From: JADGHX01 sp035760965
GTDB lineage: Bacteria > Pseudomonadota > Gammaproteobacteria > Steroidobacterales > Steroidobacteraceae
Reading direction: 5' to 3'
Length of the DNA: 41,594 nucleotides
Assembly: GCA_035760965.1 (NCBI GenBank)
Contig: DASTRY010000067.1
Location: 1-41,594, forward strand
Each line of letters starts with the position of its first letter. The first letter of the stretch is position 1. A program made the translations under genes and the position numbers. The notes beneath the pieces were generated by a model. That model searched no databases. It saw nothing but the letters and a program-made list of their open reading frames with translations, and was not told where the DNA came from. Shown piece by piece: positions 16,884 through 26,254 of the stretch.

Positions 16884-16933
16884 CGGCGACGAGCACCGGT
16901 GCGGCGCCCTGTGGCTGTGTTCTGGAGATACCG

Positions 16934-18022
16934 ATGAACTTTGTCGATGAGATGCTCGAGCTGCCGATCTTCCGCAATTCGCTGGCGGACTGGTCGCTGG
17001 CGCTGGGCCTGATGGCAGTCCTGCTCGCTGTGCTGCTCTGGCTGCGCGGGCTCGTGCGCCGCTATCACCAGAAGCTGCTCGCGACCGAGAAAACGGAGCT
17101 GGCGGAAGTCCCGATGGAGGTGCTGAGCCGCACCACCCTGCTCTTCTTCGTCGTGGTGGCGGTCTTCACCGGCCTCACGACGCTCGAGGTGGGCCCCCAC
17201 ACGGAGCGAGTGCTCCGTTCGGTGTTGACCGTCACGGTCTTCTGGCAGGCCGGGGTGTGGATTTCCGCCGCCGCGAACGGCTGGCTCGAGCGCCGTCGCC
17301 GACAGAGCGCGGGCATCGATCGCGCCGTCGTCGGCTCGCTGTCCGTGATCGGGTTCGTCGTCCGGGTGGTCATCTGGGCGCTGGTCGCGCTGCTCGCGCT
17401 CGACAATCTCGGCATCGACGTCACGGCGCTGGTCGCGGGCCTCGGTATCGGCGGTATCGCGGTTGCTCTCGCCGTGCAGAACATTCTCGGCGACCTGTTC
17501 GCCTCGCTGTCCATCACATTCGACAAGCCGTTCGTGCTCGGGGACTTCCTGATCGTCGACGACTTTCTCGGCAGCGTGGAGTACATCGGCATCAAGAGCA
17601 CGCGCCTGCGCAGCCTGAGCGGCGAGCAGATCGTGCTGTCGAATGCCGACCTGCTGAAGAGCCGCATTCGCAACTACGGGCGCATGGCCGAGCGGCGCGT
17701 CGTGTTCACCATCTGGCTGCCGCATGAAACGCCGCTGGAGCACATCGAGCGCGTCCCGGTGCTGATTCGCGAGATCATCCAGGCGCAGCAGGCCACCCGC
17801 TTCGATCGCAGTCACTTCGCACGGCACGGTCAGCACTCGCTCGAATTCGAGACGGTCTACTACGTGCTCTCGCCCGACTACAACCGGTACATGGACATTC
17901 AGCAGGCGATCAACCTGCGCTTGCATCGCGAGCTCGCGCAGCTCGGTATCAAGTTCGCGTATCCCGCGCACAGGGTGTTCATCGAGCCGATGGAGCGAGC
18001 GTCGCAGCTCGCGGTCGGGTGA
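16934..18022 (+). CDS. Mechanosensitive ion channel, MscS family
   Basis: This 362-aa membrane protein has four hydrophobic segments before the MscS core. The pore-lining helix and beta domain are clear: VTALVAGLGIGGIAVALAVQ, then NILGDLFASLSITFDKPFVLGDFLIVDDFLGSVEYIG, with Gly/Ala spacing typical of TM3. A conserved IVLSNADLLKSRIRNYGRM follows, then a cytosolic alpha/beta C-terminal domain. Such channels release solutes on hypo-osmotic shock. The ATG at 16934 has GGAG about 7 bases upstream. The last 44 bases overlap the convergent MFS gene. Confidence 0.92.
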   Translation: MNFVDEMLELPIFRNSLADWSLALGLMAVLLAVLLWLRGLVRRYHQKLLATEKTELAEVPMEVLSRTTLLFFVVVAVFTGLTTLEVGPHTERVLRSVLTVTVFWQAGVWISAAANGWLERRRRQSAGIDRAVVGSLSVIGFVVRVVIWALVALLALDNLGIDVTALVAGLGIGGIAVALAVQNILGDLFASLSITFDKPFVLGDFLIVDDFLGSVEYIGIKSTRLRSLSGEQIVLSNADLLKSRIRNYGRMAERRVVFTIWLPHETPLEHIERVPVLIREIIQAQQATRFDRSHFARHGQHSLEFETVYYVLSPDYNRYMDIQQAINLRLHRELAQLGIKFAYPAHRVFIEPMERASQLAVG

Positions 18023-19391
18023 GCAGGACGGCCGCCCACAGGCCGCCGAGCGCCAGCGGCACTCCGGCGGCAAACACCCACACCGAGGCCGCCTGAGCGG
18101 TCGCGGGTGTCGCGCCGCTCGCGAGCCCCGCGAGATTGGCCGCGACACCCGCAATGGCGGCGCCGATCGCGCCGCCGGTCTGCCGGACCGCGATCAGCGC
18201 GGACGAGCCGATCGCGCGCTCGGCCGGGCCGAGCGAGGTGATCACTCTGCGATTCATCAGGCTCGAGCTGAATCCGAAGCCGGCGCCCAGCAGCACGGCG
18301 CCGGCGACGATCAACGGGAGGTCCGCCGAGTGCGTGACGACGGTGAGCAGCGCCATCGCGGCCACGATGCAAATCGCTCCCACGCGGATCCAGCCATTCT
18401 CGGTGCGAAGCGAGGTGCCCGAGACGACGAACGCCGCGAGCGTCCAGGCCAACGCCTCCGCGCCGACGACGTAACCGGCCCAGAGCGGCGACAGTCCGCG
18501 CGTCACCTGAAGGATGGCCGGCATGTACACCAGAAATCCCATCGATGCCGCGGTGAGCGCAAACATCGAGGCATAGGCCGCTCCGCATACGCTCGTGACC
18601 TGTCCCGCTCGATGCGGCAGAAGTCGAGTGCTCGCGCGTGCGTCGATCTGCAAGACCAGCTTCAACGCCGCAAACCCCGCGAGCAGCAACAGTGCCGAAG
18701 TAAGCGGTGCGTGATAGAGATCCGCGGCGGCGAATGCGCAGATGCCGGCGCCGAGCACTGCGAGTTGTCTCCACGGTATGCCCTGCGTTGAATTCGTAGG
18801 CGGACCCTTGAGCAGTGCAAACGCCACGGCGCTGAATGCGCCGCCCTGAGCGGCAAACAACCAGAAGACGCCACGCCAGTTGTGATGCTGGGCGAACAGG
18901 CCGCCGACGAGTGGACCCAGTACCGTCGCGATGCCCCACACTCCGCTGACGCACGCGAATACTCGCGGCAGATGCTGATGAGGGAACGACGCCGCCACGG
19001 CGACCATGGCGAATCCGGCAATCCAGCCGCTCCCGATCCCTTGCACGAGTCGGCCCGACAAGAAGACGACGATGCCGGGCGCCATCGCGCTCACGATGCA
19101 GCCGAACGTGAACACGAGCCCGGAGAATGCGATGGCCGCGCGCAACCCGTATCGCTCCGACAAGCGCCCGGCGCTGGCGCCGGCCACGATCGCTCCGACC
19201 AGGAAGCCCGCCGTCGCCCAGCTGAAATACGCGTAGCCGCCGAGCTGCGCGGCAACCGTGGGCATGATGGTCGCGCTGACGAGACTGTCCGCCGCGTTGA
19301 GCCAAACGCCGAGACAGATGAGCGCCAGCCGCGACGCGCGCCCCTCGGCCAGCACGTCCACCCAGACAGAACGCATTCGACCGACAGTCAC
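17979..19391 (-). CDS. MFS multidrug/solute exporter
   Basis: This 470-aa major facilitator protein has about 14 hydrophobic segments. Signatures include the motif-A-like loop GRLSERYGLRAAIAFSG, the NAADSLVSATIMPTVAAQL start typical of drug:H+ antiporters, and the GxxxGPxxGG-type motif in GIATVLGPLVGGLFAQHHNWRGVFW. These point to a DHA2-like efflux permease; the substrate is unknown. The GTG at 19391 overlaps the stop of the universal stress gene (GTGA), suggesting coupling; an ATG at 19376 is an alternative. It overlaps the mscS-like gene at the 3' end. Confidence 0.88.
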   Translation of the reverse strand: MTVGRMRSVWVDVLAEGRASRLALICLGVWLNAADSLVSATIMPTVAAQLGGYAYFSWATAGFLVGAIVAGASAGRLSERYGLRAAIAFSGLVFTFGCIVSAMAPGIVVFLSGRLVQGIGSGWIAGFAMVAVAASFPHQHLPRVFACVSGVWGIATVLGPLVGGLFAQHHNWRGVFWLFAAQGGAFSAVAFALLKGPPTNSTQGIPWRQLAVLGAGICAFAAADLYHAPLTSALLLLAGFAALKLVLQIDARASTRLLPHRAGQVTSVCGAAYASMFALTAASMGFLVYMPAILQVTRGLSPLWAGYVVGAEALAWTLAAFVVSGTSLRTENGWIRVGAICIVAAMALLTVVTHSADLPLIVAGAVLLGAGFGFSSSLMNRRVITSLGPAERAIGSSALIAVRQTGGAIGAAIAGVAANLAGLASGATPATAQAASVWVFAAGVPLALGGLWAAVLLTRPRAATLAPSAR

Positions 19392-20338
19392 TCGCGTCGG
19401 TCGGCCGGCTTGGTAGAGACGGATCGCTCGGTGTGTGCCAGTGCGGGAGGAACGATCATCACATCCATCGGTGCATGGAAGGCAATGCGGCGCGCGATGC
19501 TGCCGAACTGGCCGGCCGCGGAGAGCGAGTCTGCTTCAGCGCGCCGCCCGAGGATCAGCACGTCTGCGTGCCACTGGCCGGCGATTTGCAGAATCGTGGG
19601 GAGCGGCTCGCCACGCTCGATGTGAAGCTGCGCGCGAGCAGCCGGTAGACCGCATTCGCGCAACAGCTCCGAGAGCGCGCGCGTGCGACTCTCGCGCTCC
19701 CGCGCGGCGTACGTTTCGAGCGTCCGCTGCGAGGCGCCCCACTCCACCAGCCGCCACTCGTAGGGAACCGAATACGCGCTCGCGATGTGAATCAGATCTG
19801 CGGGGCTCACGCGATTCGCCCACGCGACGATGCTGCGATCGGCGGGCACGCCCTTGACGCATGCGAACACGCGCCCATACGGCACTTCCGCTTCGCGCCG
19901 CACGAGCAGCGTGGCCACGCGCGCCCGCTCTGCGACTTTCACCGCGGTATCGCCGACCGTCTGCAGCAACGACACGCCTTCGCGCTCGCCGCGCGCTCCG
20001 AGCACGATGAGATGGGCCGCGAGCGATTCGCTCAAATCGAGGATGGCCTGAGCCGCGTGCCCGGCGTGCAGCTCGCAGACCGGCTTCACTCCGTAGCGAT
20101 CTGCGAGGCGTTGCGCACGCTCCTCGAGCGCCCGCTCGGCTCGCGAGCGAAACGCTTGCGCCTCGCTGGATGCGGGGTCTGCAAAGAGCTGCGCGAACGT
20201 TTCTGCCGGCGGCAGAATGTGCGCGAGATGCAGGACATCGCCCAACGTGGCGGCCACGGAAGCCGCGCGCCGGGCGGCGCGATCCGCCGCGGGCGAAAAG
20301 TCGGTTGCTGCAAGGATGCGCCCGGGTTGTGAGCTCAT
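19388..20338 (-). CDS. Universal stress protein with two UspA domains
   Basis: This 316-aa protein is a tandem UspA. The first domain runs from ILAATDFSPAADRA to VATLLVRRE and holds the ATP-binding-type LGARGEREGVSLLQTVGDTAVKV, near the G-x2-G-x9-G(S/T) pattern. The second is more diverged, ending ADVLILGRRAE and MDVMIVPPA. Tandem Usps act in the cytosol under starvation or oxidative stress. I chose the ATG at 20338 because GAGGAG lies 10 bases upstream; the GTG at 20347 is almost on top of that site. The 3' end is coupled to the MFS gene, an unusual pairing. Confidence 0.88.
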   Translation of the reverse strand: MSSQPGRILAATDFSPAADRAARRAASVAATLGDVLHLAHILPPAETFAQLFADPASSEAQAFRSRAERALEERAQRLADRYGVKPVCELHAGHAAQAILDLSESLAAHLIVLGARGEREGVSLLQTVGDTAVKVAERARVATLLVRREAEVPYGRVFACVKGVPADRSIVAWANRVSPADLIHIASAYSVPYEWRLVEWGASQRTLETYAARERESRTRALSELLRECGLPAARAQLHIERGEPLPTILQIAGQWHADVLILGRRAEADSLSAAGQFGSIARRIAFHAPMDVMIVPPALAHTERSVSTKPADRRE

Positions 20339-20408
20339 GCATCGCACTCCTCGCGTGACGATACATCAACACCGGTGCCACGCGCACCGCAGCGGCCCGT
20401 ACCCGTCC

Positions 20409-20440
20409 AAAGGGACCCGACCGCGTGGTCGGGCCCCTTT
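20409..20440 (-). terminator. Strong hairpin terminator
   Basis: A 14-base stem with a single A-C mismatch and a GCGT loop begins AAAGGG and ends CCCTTT. It lies 25 bases past the stop of the minus-strand hypothetical gene and 71 bases upstream of the universal stress gene. The terminal T residues are few, but the stem is strong, and it should separate the two transcripts. Confidence 0.75.
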
Positions 20441-20464
20441 CATCACATCGTCGTTACTCCGGAT

Positions 20465-20851
20465 TCAGCTCGCCTTGGCCAAGCTCGTCGCGCCGGCAGG
20501 GCGGGGATCCTGACGCAGCAGCCAGCGATGCAGCCGACCCGTGAGCGAGATGAGCATCTGGTGCCACGCGGGTCTGCGCGCGAAGTGCGACGCGAACTCG
20601 CGATTGATCTGCAGCGGGCGCCAGTAGTTGCCTTCCCACTCCTTGTACGCCGTCGCCAGATCGTGCTCCTGCTCGGATTTGACGGCGAGCAGCGTGCAGT
20701 CGCAGGCCGCGCGGATCTCGACCCCATCGTCCGGGCCGAATCGGAAGCCGTGTCGGCTGCGAATGTGATTGAGCCAGCCGCCGACGAGCTCGAACTCATC
20801 GGGCGTATCGCGGAGAGCGGCGATCATGGGACTCACATCGAGGTAGTTCAT
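20465..20851 (-). CDS. Hypothetical protein
   Basis: This 128-aa protein matches no family I know. It is acidic and tryptophan-containing, with the stretch LVGGWLNHIRSRHGFRFG, a CDC pair in RAACDCTLLAV, and WEGNYWRPLQ. No signal peptide or membrane helix is seen, so it should be cytosolic. The ATG at 20851 has GGAGG about 7 bases upstream, which rules out the longer open frame from 20968. It ends in a strong terminator, so it is probably a single-gene transcript. Confidence 0.65.
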   Translation of the reverse strand: MNYLDVSPMIAALRDTPDEFELVGGWLNHIRSRHGFRFGPDDGVEIRAACDCTLLAVKSEQEHDLATAYKEWEGNYWRPLQINREFASHFARRPAWHQMLISLTGRLHRWLLRQDPRPAGATSLAKAS

Positions 20852-20909
20852 AAGAGCCTCCATTGCGGGTAGTGCTGGAACGCGCGCCTGCATGTGGAAC
20901 AGACGGTCA

Positions 20910-20927
20910 TGCGCTTCGTGACCGAAG
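20910..20927 (-). promoter_or_regulatory. Inverted repeat upstream of the hypothetical gene
   Basis: CGCTTCG and CGAAGCG are perfect 7-base arms around TGAC, 58 bases upstream of the hypothetical ATG at 20851. It is a candidate operator or leader hairpin; no regulator is matched. Confidence 0.3.
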
Positions 20928-21035
20928 CGAAAGTCTACGCCCGCCGGCCGCATCGAGTGGGACGGCACGTGCGCAGTTCGTGCTGAAGGCTCGACGCGTG
21001 CGACGCGCGAGCGATGGCGTGAGCTCGAGTGACGA

Positions 21036-24000
21036 CTACTGCGAGGCGGGCGGCGGCTCGAGCTTGTCGCCCATCAGTCGTCGTATCGTGACGTAGAAGA
21101 GCGGCACGAAGAGCACGCCGAGCAACGCGGCGGTGAGCATGCCGCCTGCGACACCGGTGCCGATCGAATGGCGCGCGTTCGCACCGGCACCGGTCGAGAC
21201 GACGAGCGGCATCACACCGAGGATGAACGCGAACGACGTCATCAGGATCGGCCGGAAGCGCAGCCGTGAAGCCTCGAGCACCGCCTCACGAAGCGGCCGC
21301 CCTTCCTTTTGCTGCGCGACCGCGAACTGCACGATGAGAATGGCGTTCTTCGCCGTGAGTCCGATGATGGTGATGAGCCCCACCTTGAAGAACACATCGT
21401 TCGGCAAGCCGCGCAATGTCGCGGCGGTGGCCGCGCCGATGATGCCGAGAGGCACCGCGAGCATCACCGACAACGGAATCATCCAGCTCTCGTAGAGCGC
21501 GCACAGACAGAGATACACGACGAGCACCGACAGCGCGAACAGGAGCGGCGCCTGGTTGCCCGAGAGAATCTCCTGCAGCGATTGCCCCGCCCAGTCGAAT
21601 CCGAACCCATGTGGTAGATCGCGGCGGACGATCGTCTGCATCTGCTCCATCGCATCGCCCGAGCTGTATCCCGGCGCGCTCGATCCGGTGATTTCCACCG
21701 CCGGGTACCCGTTGTAGCGAGTGAGGGACGGCGGCGCGACGATCCAGCTCGTCTTCACGACGGATGAGATCGGCACCATGTCGCCGTTCTGCAGTGTGCT
21801 CGGCACGTAGAAGTGATTCAGCGCGTCGGTACCCATGCGGTATGGCGCGTCGGCCTGAAGCAGCACACGCCGTACACGACCCTCGCGGAAAAAGTCGTTC
21901 GCGTACACGGGCGCCAGCATGAGCTGGATGGCGGTGTACACGTCGCTCACCGACAGGCCCATGGCCTCGGCCTGCGTGCGATCCGCGGTCATCGTCAGAC
22001 GCGGCGCATCCTCGATCGCGTTGGGGCGAACGTTCGCCAGCGACGTGTTGCTCGCGGCGCTCCCGAGCAACTGCGTCTGCGCGGCCGCGAGCGCCGGGCG
22101 TCCGAGGCCCGCGCGATCCTCGAGGTAGAAGTCGAATCCACCAAACTGACTGAGGCCGCGCACCGTCGGCAGGTTTGCCATGAACACCTGCGCGCCCTTC
22201 ACCTTCTGGGCCACCTCGCGATTGCCCCACTGCAGGAACTCGGCGATGTCGATGTCACGCTCGCCCCAGGGCTTCAACTTCACGAAGCCGAGACCGACGC
22301 TCTCGCCCTGCCCGACGAAGCTGAACCCCGAGACCTCCATCACCGTATCCACGGCGGGGCTCTCGTGCAGAACGCGGCCGACATCGCTCATGACGCGCGC
22401 CGTCTGCTCGATGGTCGAGCCGGGCGGCATCTGCACGATGGCGTATGCGTAGCCTTGATCCTCCTCGGGCAGGAAGCTGCCGGGCAAACGCAGCAGCAGG
22501 AAGGCCCCCGCCACGAGGAGCGCCACGAATGCCGCCATCCAGCGCGGCAGATGGCGAATCGCCTCCGGCATGCTGCGCGTGTAGATGCCCTGCCCCCAGT
22601 CGTACGCGCGGTTGAACCAGCGGAACACGATGTTGGGACGCAGATGCTCGGGCCGCAGCAGCGTCGCGCACAACGCAGGTGTGAAGCTCATGGCGAGGAA
22701 CGCCGAGAACGCCATGGACACGGCAATCGTAAGCGCGAACTGCCGGTAGATGACGCCCGAGCTGCCGACCTGCAGCGCGCTCGGCACGAACACGGCGCCG
22801 AGCACGACGGTGATGGTGACGATCGCGCCGGTGAGCTGCCGCATCGCGCGGCGCGTGGCCTCCTTCGGCGAGAGGTGCTCCTCGCGCATCAGGCGCTCGA
22901 CGGACTCGATGACGACGATGGCATCGTCCACGACGATGCCGATGGCGAGCGCCATGCCGAACATCGAGAGCTGGTTGATGGAGAAATCGAAGATCTTCAT
23001 GCCGATGAAGGCCCCGAGGAGCGCCACCGGCACGACGAGCGTCGGAATGAGCGTCGCGCGGAAGCTCTGCATGAAGATGAGCATCGTGAGGAACACGAGC
23101 ACGACGGCGGCGATGAGCGTGTACACCACCTCTTTGATCGAGATGGTGATGAAGGTGGTCGAGTCGAACGGTGCGAACCAGCTGACCCCCGGCGGCAGTG
23201 TCGGCAGCAGGTCGTCCATCAAGGCTTTCACGCGCCGCGCCACATCCAGCGTGTCCGCACCCGGCAGCACCTGCACGGCGAACGCGGCGATCGGCTTGCC
23301 GTCGAGCCGCGTATCGCGGCCGTAGGTCGCCGGCCCGAGCTCCACTCGCGCCACGTCCTTCAGGCGCACGGTGGTGCCGTTCGGGTCCGCGCGCAGGATG
23401 ATGTTCTCGAACTGCTCGGGCGAGCTGAAGCGGCTTTCCGCCTGCACCGACGCGACGAGCGGCTGCCCGGGCACTGCCGGCTGCGACCCGACCGTACCCG
23501 AGGCGAACTGCACGTTCTGCTGGCGCACGCGCGCGAGCACCTCGGACGCGGCGAGCTTGAACCCGTGCAGCTTGTCCGGGTTCAGCCAGATGCGCATGGC
23601 GAACTCGGAGCCGAACTGGTTCGTCGAGCCGACGCCCGGCACGCGATTCACCTGATCGATGACGCGCGTCGCCAGCACGTTGTTCAACTGCAGGGAGTCG
23701 AGCGAGCCGTCGTCGGACTTGATGGCGAGCGCGAACGCGAAACCCTGATTCGCCTTCTGCACGCTGATGCCCTGCTGAATCACTTCCGTGGGAAGACGCG
23801 GCTGGGCGAGCGCCACGCGGTTCTGCGTCTGAACGGCGGCGATATCCGGGTCCGTGCCCGTCTCGAACGTCAGCGTGATCTGCGAGCCGCCCGCCGAGTT
23901 GGACGTGGACGTGAAGTACAGCAGGTTGTCGATTCCGGTGAGCTGCTGCTCGATCACCTGGGTCACGGTGGTCTCCACCGTGGCCGCGCTCGCGCCGGGA

Positions 24001-24146
24001 TACGTGGCCGAGATGTTGACCTGCGGAGGCGCGATCTCGGGGTACGCGGCCGTGGGGAGCGTGAACACGCACAGCACGCCCGCCACCGTGATGAGGATGG
24101 CGATCACCCACGCGAACACGGGCCGATCGATGAAAAACGCGGCCAT
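21036..24146 (-). CDS. RND multidrug efflux transporter (HAE1/AcrB-MexB type)
   Basis: This 1036-aa inner-membrane pump has normal RND length. The proton-relay aspartates fall exactly at 407 and 408 (GIVVDDAIVVIESVERLM), as in AcrB. Twelve helices in two sets of six flank two large periplasmic loops. The start MAAFFIDRPVFAWVIAI is typical of HAE1 pumps. It probably trimerises and expels amphiphilic compounds using proton motive force. It is 6 bases downstream of the adaptor gene, forming a two-gene operon. No outer-membrane channel gene follows, and no regulator gene is adjacent. Confidence 0.96.
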   Translation of the reverse strand: MAAFFIDRPVFAWVIAILITVAGVLCVFTLPTAAYPEIAPPQVNISATYPGASAATVETTVTQVIEQQLTGIDNLLYFTSTSNSAGGSQITLTFETGTDPDIAAVQTQNRVALAQPRLPTEVIQQGISVQKANQGFAFALAIKSDDGSLDSLQLNNVLATRVIDQVNRVPGVGSTNQFGSEFAMRIWLNPDKLHGFKLAASEVLARVRQQNVQFASGTVGSQPAVPGQPLVASVQAESRFSSPEQFENIILRADPNGTTVRLKDVARVELGPATYGRDTRLDGKPIAAFAVQVLPGADTLDVARRVKALMDDLLPTLPPGVSWFAPFDSTTFITISIKEVVYTLIAAVVLVFLTMLIFMQSFRATLIPTLVVPVALLGAFIGMKIFDFSINQLSMFGMALAIGIVVDDAIVVIESVERLMREEHLSPKEATRRAMRQLTGAIVTITVVLGAVFVPSALQVGSSGVIYRQFALTIAVSMAFSAFLAMSFTPALCATLLRPEHLRPNIVFRWFNRAYDWGQGIYTRSMPEAIRHLPRWMAAFVALLVAGAFLLLRLPGSFLPEEDQGYAYAIVQMPPGSTIEQTARVMSDVGRVLHESPAVDTVMEVSGFSFVGQGESVGLGFVKLKPWGERDIDIAEFLQWGNREVAQKVKGAQVFMANLPTVRGLSQFGGFDFYLEDRAGLGRPALAAAQTQLLGSAASNTSLANVRPNAIEDAPRLTMTADRTQAEAMGLSVSDVYTAIQLMLAPVYANDFFREGRVRRVLLQADAPYRMGTDALNHFYVPSTLQNGDMVPISSVVKTSWIVAPPSLTRYNGYPAVEITGSSAPGYSSGDAMEQMQTIVRRDLPHGFGFDWAGQSLQEILSGNQAPLLFALSVLVVYLCLCALYESWMIPLSVMLAVPLGIIGAATAATLRGLPNDVFFKVGLITIIGLTAKNAILIVQFAVAQQKEGRPLREAVLEASRLRFRPILMTSFAFILGVMPLVVSTGAGANARHSIGTGVAGGMLTAALLGVLFVPLFYVTIRRLMGDKLEPPPASQ

Positions 24147-24152
24147 TCGGCG

Positions 24153-25370
24153 TTACGGCTCCCCGCTCGGAACCGACCCGCCGGCATGACCCGGCGCACT
24201 CGCAGGCGCTTCCGCGGGTGCCTCGGCGGGTGTAACTGTGACGGGCGCGCCCGGCCGTGCTTTCTGGACGTCGACTACGATGACCCGGTCGCCTTCGGCG
24301 ATTCCGCTCGTCACGACCCAGCTCGAACCGTGGAGTGTGTCTGCCGTGACACGCTTCTGCACGACCTTGTTGTCGGGGCCGACCACTTTCACGAAGGGCC
24401 CTTGGTCATCGCGCTGCACCGCCGCCGCCGGAACGAGGAACGCATGCTTCATCTGGCCCAGTGTGAGACGAATGTTCACGTACATACCGGGCAGCAGCAT
24501 GTAGTCCGGATTCGGCACGACGCCGCGGAACGCGAGCGCGCCGGTCGTGGGATTCACGCTGTAGTCGAGGAAGTCGAGTGTGCCCTCGTGCGGGTACGGC
24601 GTGCCGTCCTGAAGAATCACCTGCACACGAGCCGAATTGCGATCGAGCAGCTCGACGTCGCCCGACGCCTGCAGCCGGCGCAAGCGTTCGACATCTGCGG
24701 CGGGTTGATCGAAATTCACATAGATTGGATCGATCTGCTCGACGACCGTGAGCAGCGTCGCTTCCCCTTGGCCGACGAGCGCGCCCTCGGTGACGCGCTG
24801 CTGTCCGGAGCGGCCGCTGATCGGCGAAGTCACGGTGGCGTAGCCGAGATTGATCCGCGCCACTTCGAGGTTCGCTTTGGCCTGCAGAACCTGCGCTGCC
24901 GTCGAACGCTCCGCCGCTTCGGATTCATCCAGCGTCGCCTTCGAGACGAGCCCTTGCGCAGCGATATCGCGGTTTCTCTGCGCGGTGATGTGTGCGTTCG
25001 TTGCGGCCGCTTCGGCCTGCGCGAGCGCGGCCTTGGCGCCGTTCAGCGCGGCCTGAAAGGGCGCGGGGTCGATCGCGAACAGAGGCTGACCTGCCTTGAC
25101 GAGCGAGCCTTCCTTGTACAGCCGCTTCTGCAGGACTCCCGCGACGCGCGCGCGCACGTCCGCCGAGCGCGTGGCCGACAAGCGTCCGACCAGCTCGCGC
25201 GTCAGAGGCACCGGTTGCGCATGGGCCGTGAGCACGCCGACCTCGACGGGCGGAGGTGCAGGCGGCGCGGCCTTGCGCGCGCACGCGCCGAGGAGCAGCG
25301 CGGCGAGAACGAGGAAAACGAGCCGATGCCGAGGCGGAGACGTCACGTCGCTTGCAAGCCGGGTGCACAT
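24153..25370 (-). CDS. RND efflux periplasmic adaptor (MexA/AcrA type)
   Basis: This 405-aa membrane-fusion protein starts with a lipoprotein signal whose lipobox LGAC places the lipid on Cys30. A Pro-rich linker leads to a biotinyl-lipoyl half (VRARVAGVLQKRLYKEGSLVKAGQPLFAID), an alpha-hairpin coiled coil (NGAKAALAQAEAAATNAHITAQRNRD and on), and beta-barrel and membrane-proximal domains with LLPGMYVNIRL. The C-terminus is rich in Ala, Pro and Glu. It bridges the pump at 21036-24146 to an outer-membrane factor. It is the first gene of the operon and diverges from the cytochrome genes. Confidence 0.94.
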   Translation of the reverse strand: MCTRLASDVTSPPRHRLVFLVLAALLLGACARKAAPPAPPPVEVGVLTAHAQPVPLTRELVGRLSATRSADVRARVAGVLQKRLYKEGSLVKAGQPLFAIDPAPFQAALNGAKAALAQAEAAATNAHITAQRNRDIAAQGLVSKATLDESEAAERSTAAQVLQAKANLEVARINLGYATVTSPISGRSGQQRVTEGALVGQGEATLLTVVEQIDPIYVNFDQPAADVERLRRLQASGDVELLDRNSARVQVILQDGTPYPHEGTLDFLDYSVNPTTGALAFRGVVPNPDYMLLPGMYVNIRLTLGQMKHAFLVPAAAVQRDDQGPFVKVVGPDNKVVQKRVTADTLHGSSWVVTSGIAEGDRVIVVDVQKARPGAPVTVTPAEAPAEAPASAPGHAGGSVPSGEP

Positions 25371-25537
25371 GAAGTGCGGTTCGCGAAGCTTACCGAAGTG
25401 CGCACCGCTCCGGTGCGGTCGTGCCCGCCAAGCCGGAGTGCGAACACGGACGCGTTAGGTATATTTGGCACGCCGATTGCGAGGGCACCCTCCCCTCGAC
25501 ATCGCCACTCCTCCAACGAAGAGCACGAGGTGTCGTT

Positions 25538-26254
25538 CTGAATCAGCAAGCCGGGAAGGCGGGTGCTGCGGCCATTCTCGCCGCGCTGATCGCCGCGATT
25601 GCGCCGGTCAGGGCCCAGGCGCCGGATTTTCCACTGGATTCCATCGAGCAGCGCGCACAACCGTGCATGGCGTGCCATGGCGCGGAAGGTCGCGCCACGC
25701 CGGAAGGGTACTACCCGCGCATTGCCGGCAAGCCGCCCGGCTATCTCTTCAACGAGCTCGTCAACTTCCGCGTCGGGCGCCGGCACTTCCCGATGATGAG
25801 CTACATGGTGGACCGGCAAACCGATGCGTTTCTGCGCGAGCTGGCCGAATACTTCGGCAATCTCCGGTTGCCGTATGCAACTCGGGACACCTCGCATGTG
25901 GCTGCCGCTCTTCTCGAGCGCGGACGCACGCTTGTAACGAAAGGTGACGCCGGGTTGCGCGTGCCTGCGTGCAAATCGTGTCACGGCGAGAGCTTGCTCG
26001 GGGTGCTGCCGGCAGTCCCAGGTCTGCTCGGCCTGTCGCCCGACTACGTCATCGGCCAGCTCGGCGCGTGGCGCAACCACACGCGGCGCGCGCGCGAGCC
26101 GGACTGCATGGCGAGCATCGCGAGCCGACTGCGGTCGGAGGATCTCGCGGCGTTGGGCTGGTGGCTCGCCAGTCAGCACGTTCCCGCGGACGCGGCACCG
26201 GCCCCGGACTTCGAAGCGAAGCCGCCGATCTCCTGTGGAAGCTTCGACGAATGA
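25538..26254 (+). CDS. Diheme cytochrome c (c4-like), probable CTG start
   Basis: The mature protein has two heme attachment sites, CMACH and CKSCH, in two c-type domains with MMSY and related methionine-bearing stretches as possible axial ligands. Ahead of them is a Sec signal peptide (AGKAGAAAILAALIAAIAPVRAQA). No ATG, GTG or TTG lies directly before it. The only conventional in-frame start is a GTG at 25421, which would add 39 residues unlike a signal peptide. The codon at 25538 is CTG, with GAGG about 8 bases upstream, and fits the signal peptide, giving 238 aa. The last 4 bases overlap the triheme gene (ATGA). It should carry electrons in the periplasm. Confidence 0.82.
   Translation: MNQQAGKAGAAAILAALIAAIAPVRAQAPDFPLDSIEQRAQPCMACHGAEGRATPEGYYPRIAGKPPGYLFNELVNFRVGRRHFPMMSYMVDRQTDAFLRELAEYFGNLRLPYATRDTSHVAAALLERGRTLVTKGDAGLRVPACKSCHGESLLGVLPAVPGLLGLSPDYVIGQLGAWRNHTRRAREPDCMASIASRLRSEDLAALGWWLASQHVPADAAPAPDFEAKPPISCGSFDE

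Noticed and set aside
21813..25541. A 1242-codon open frame on the plus strand opposite the RND pump and adaptor
   Set aside because: It is the antisense shadow of two well-supported genes. Its product is rich in His, Arg, Glu and Asp with no domain, as expected from GC-rich reverse frames.
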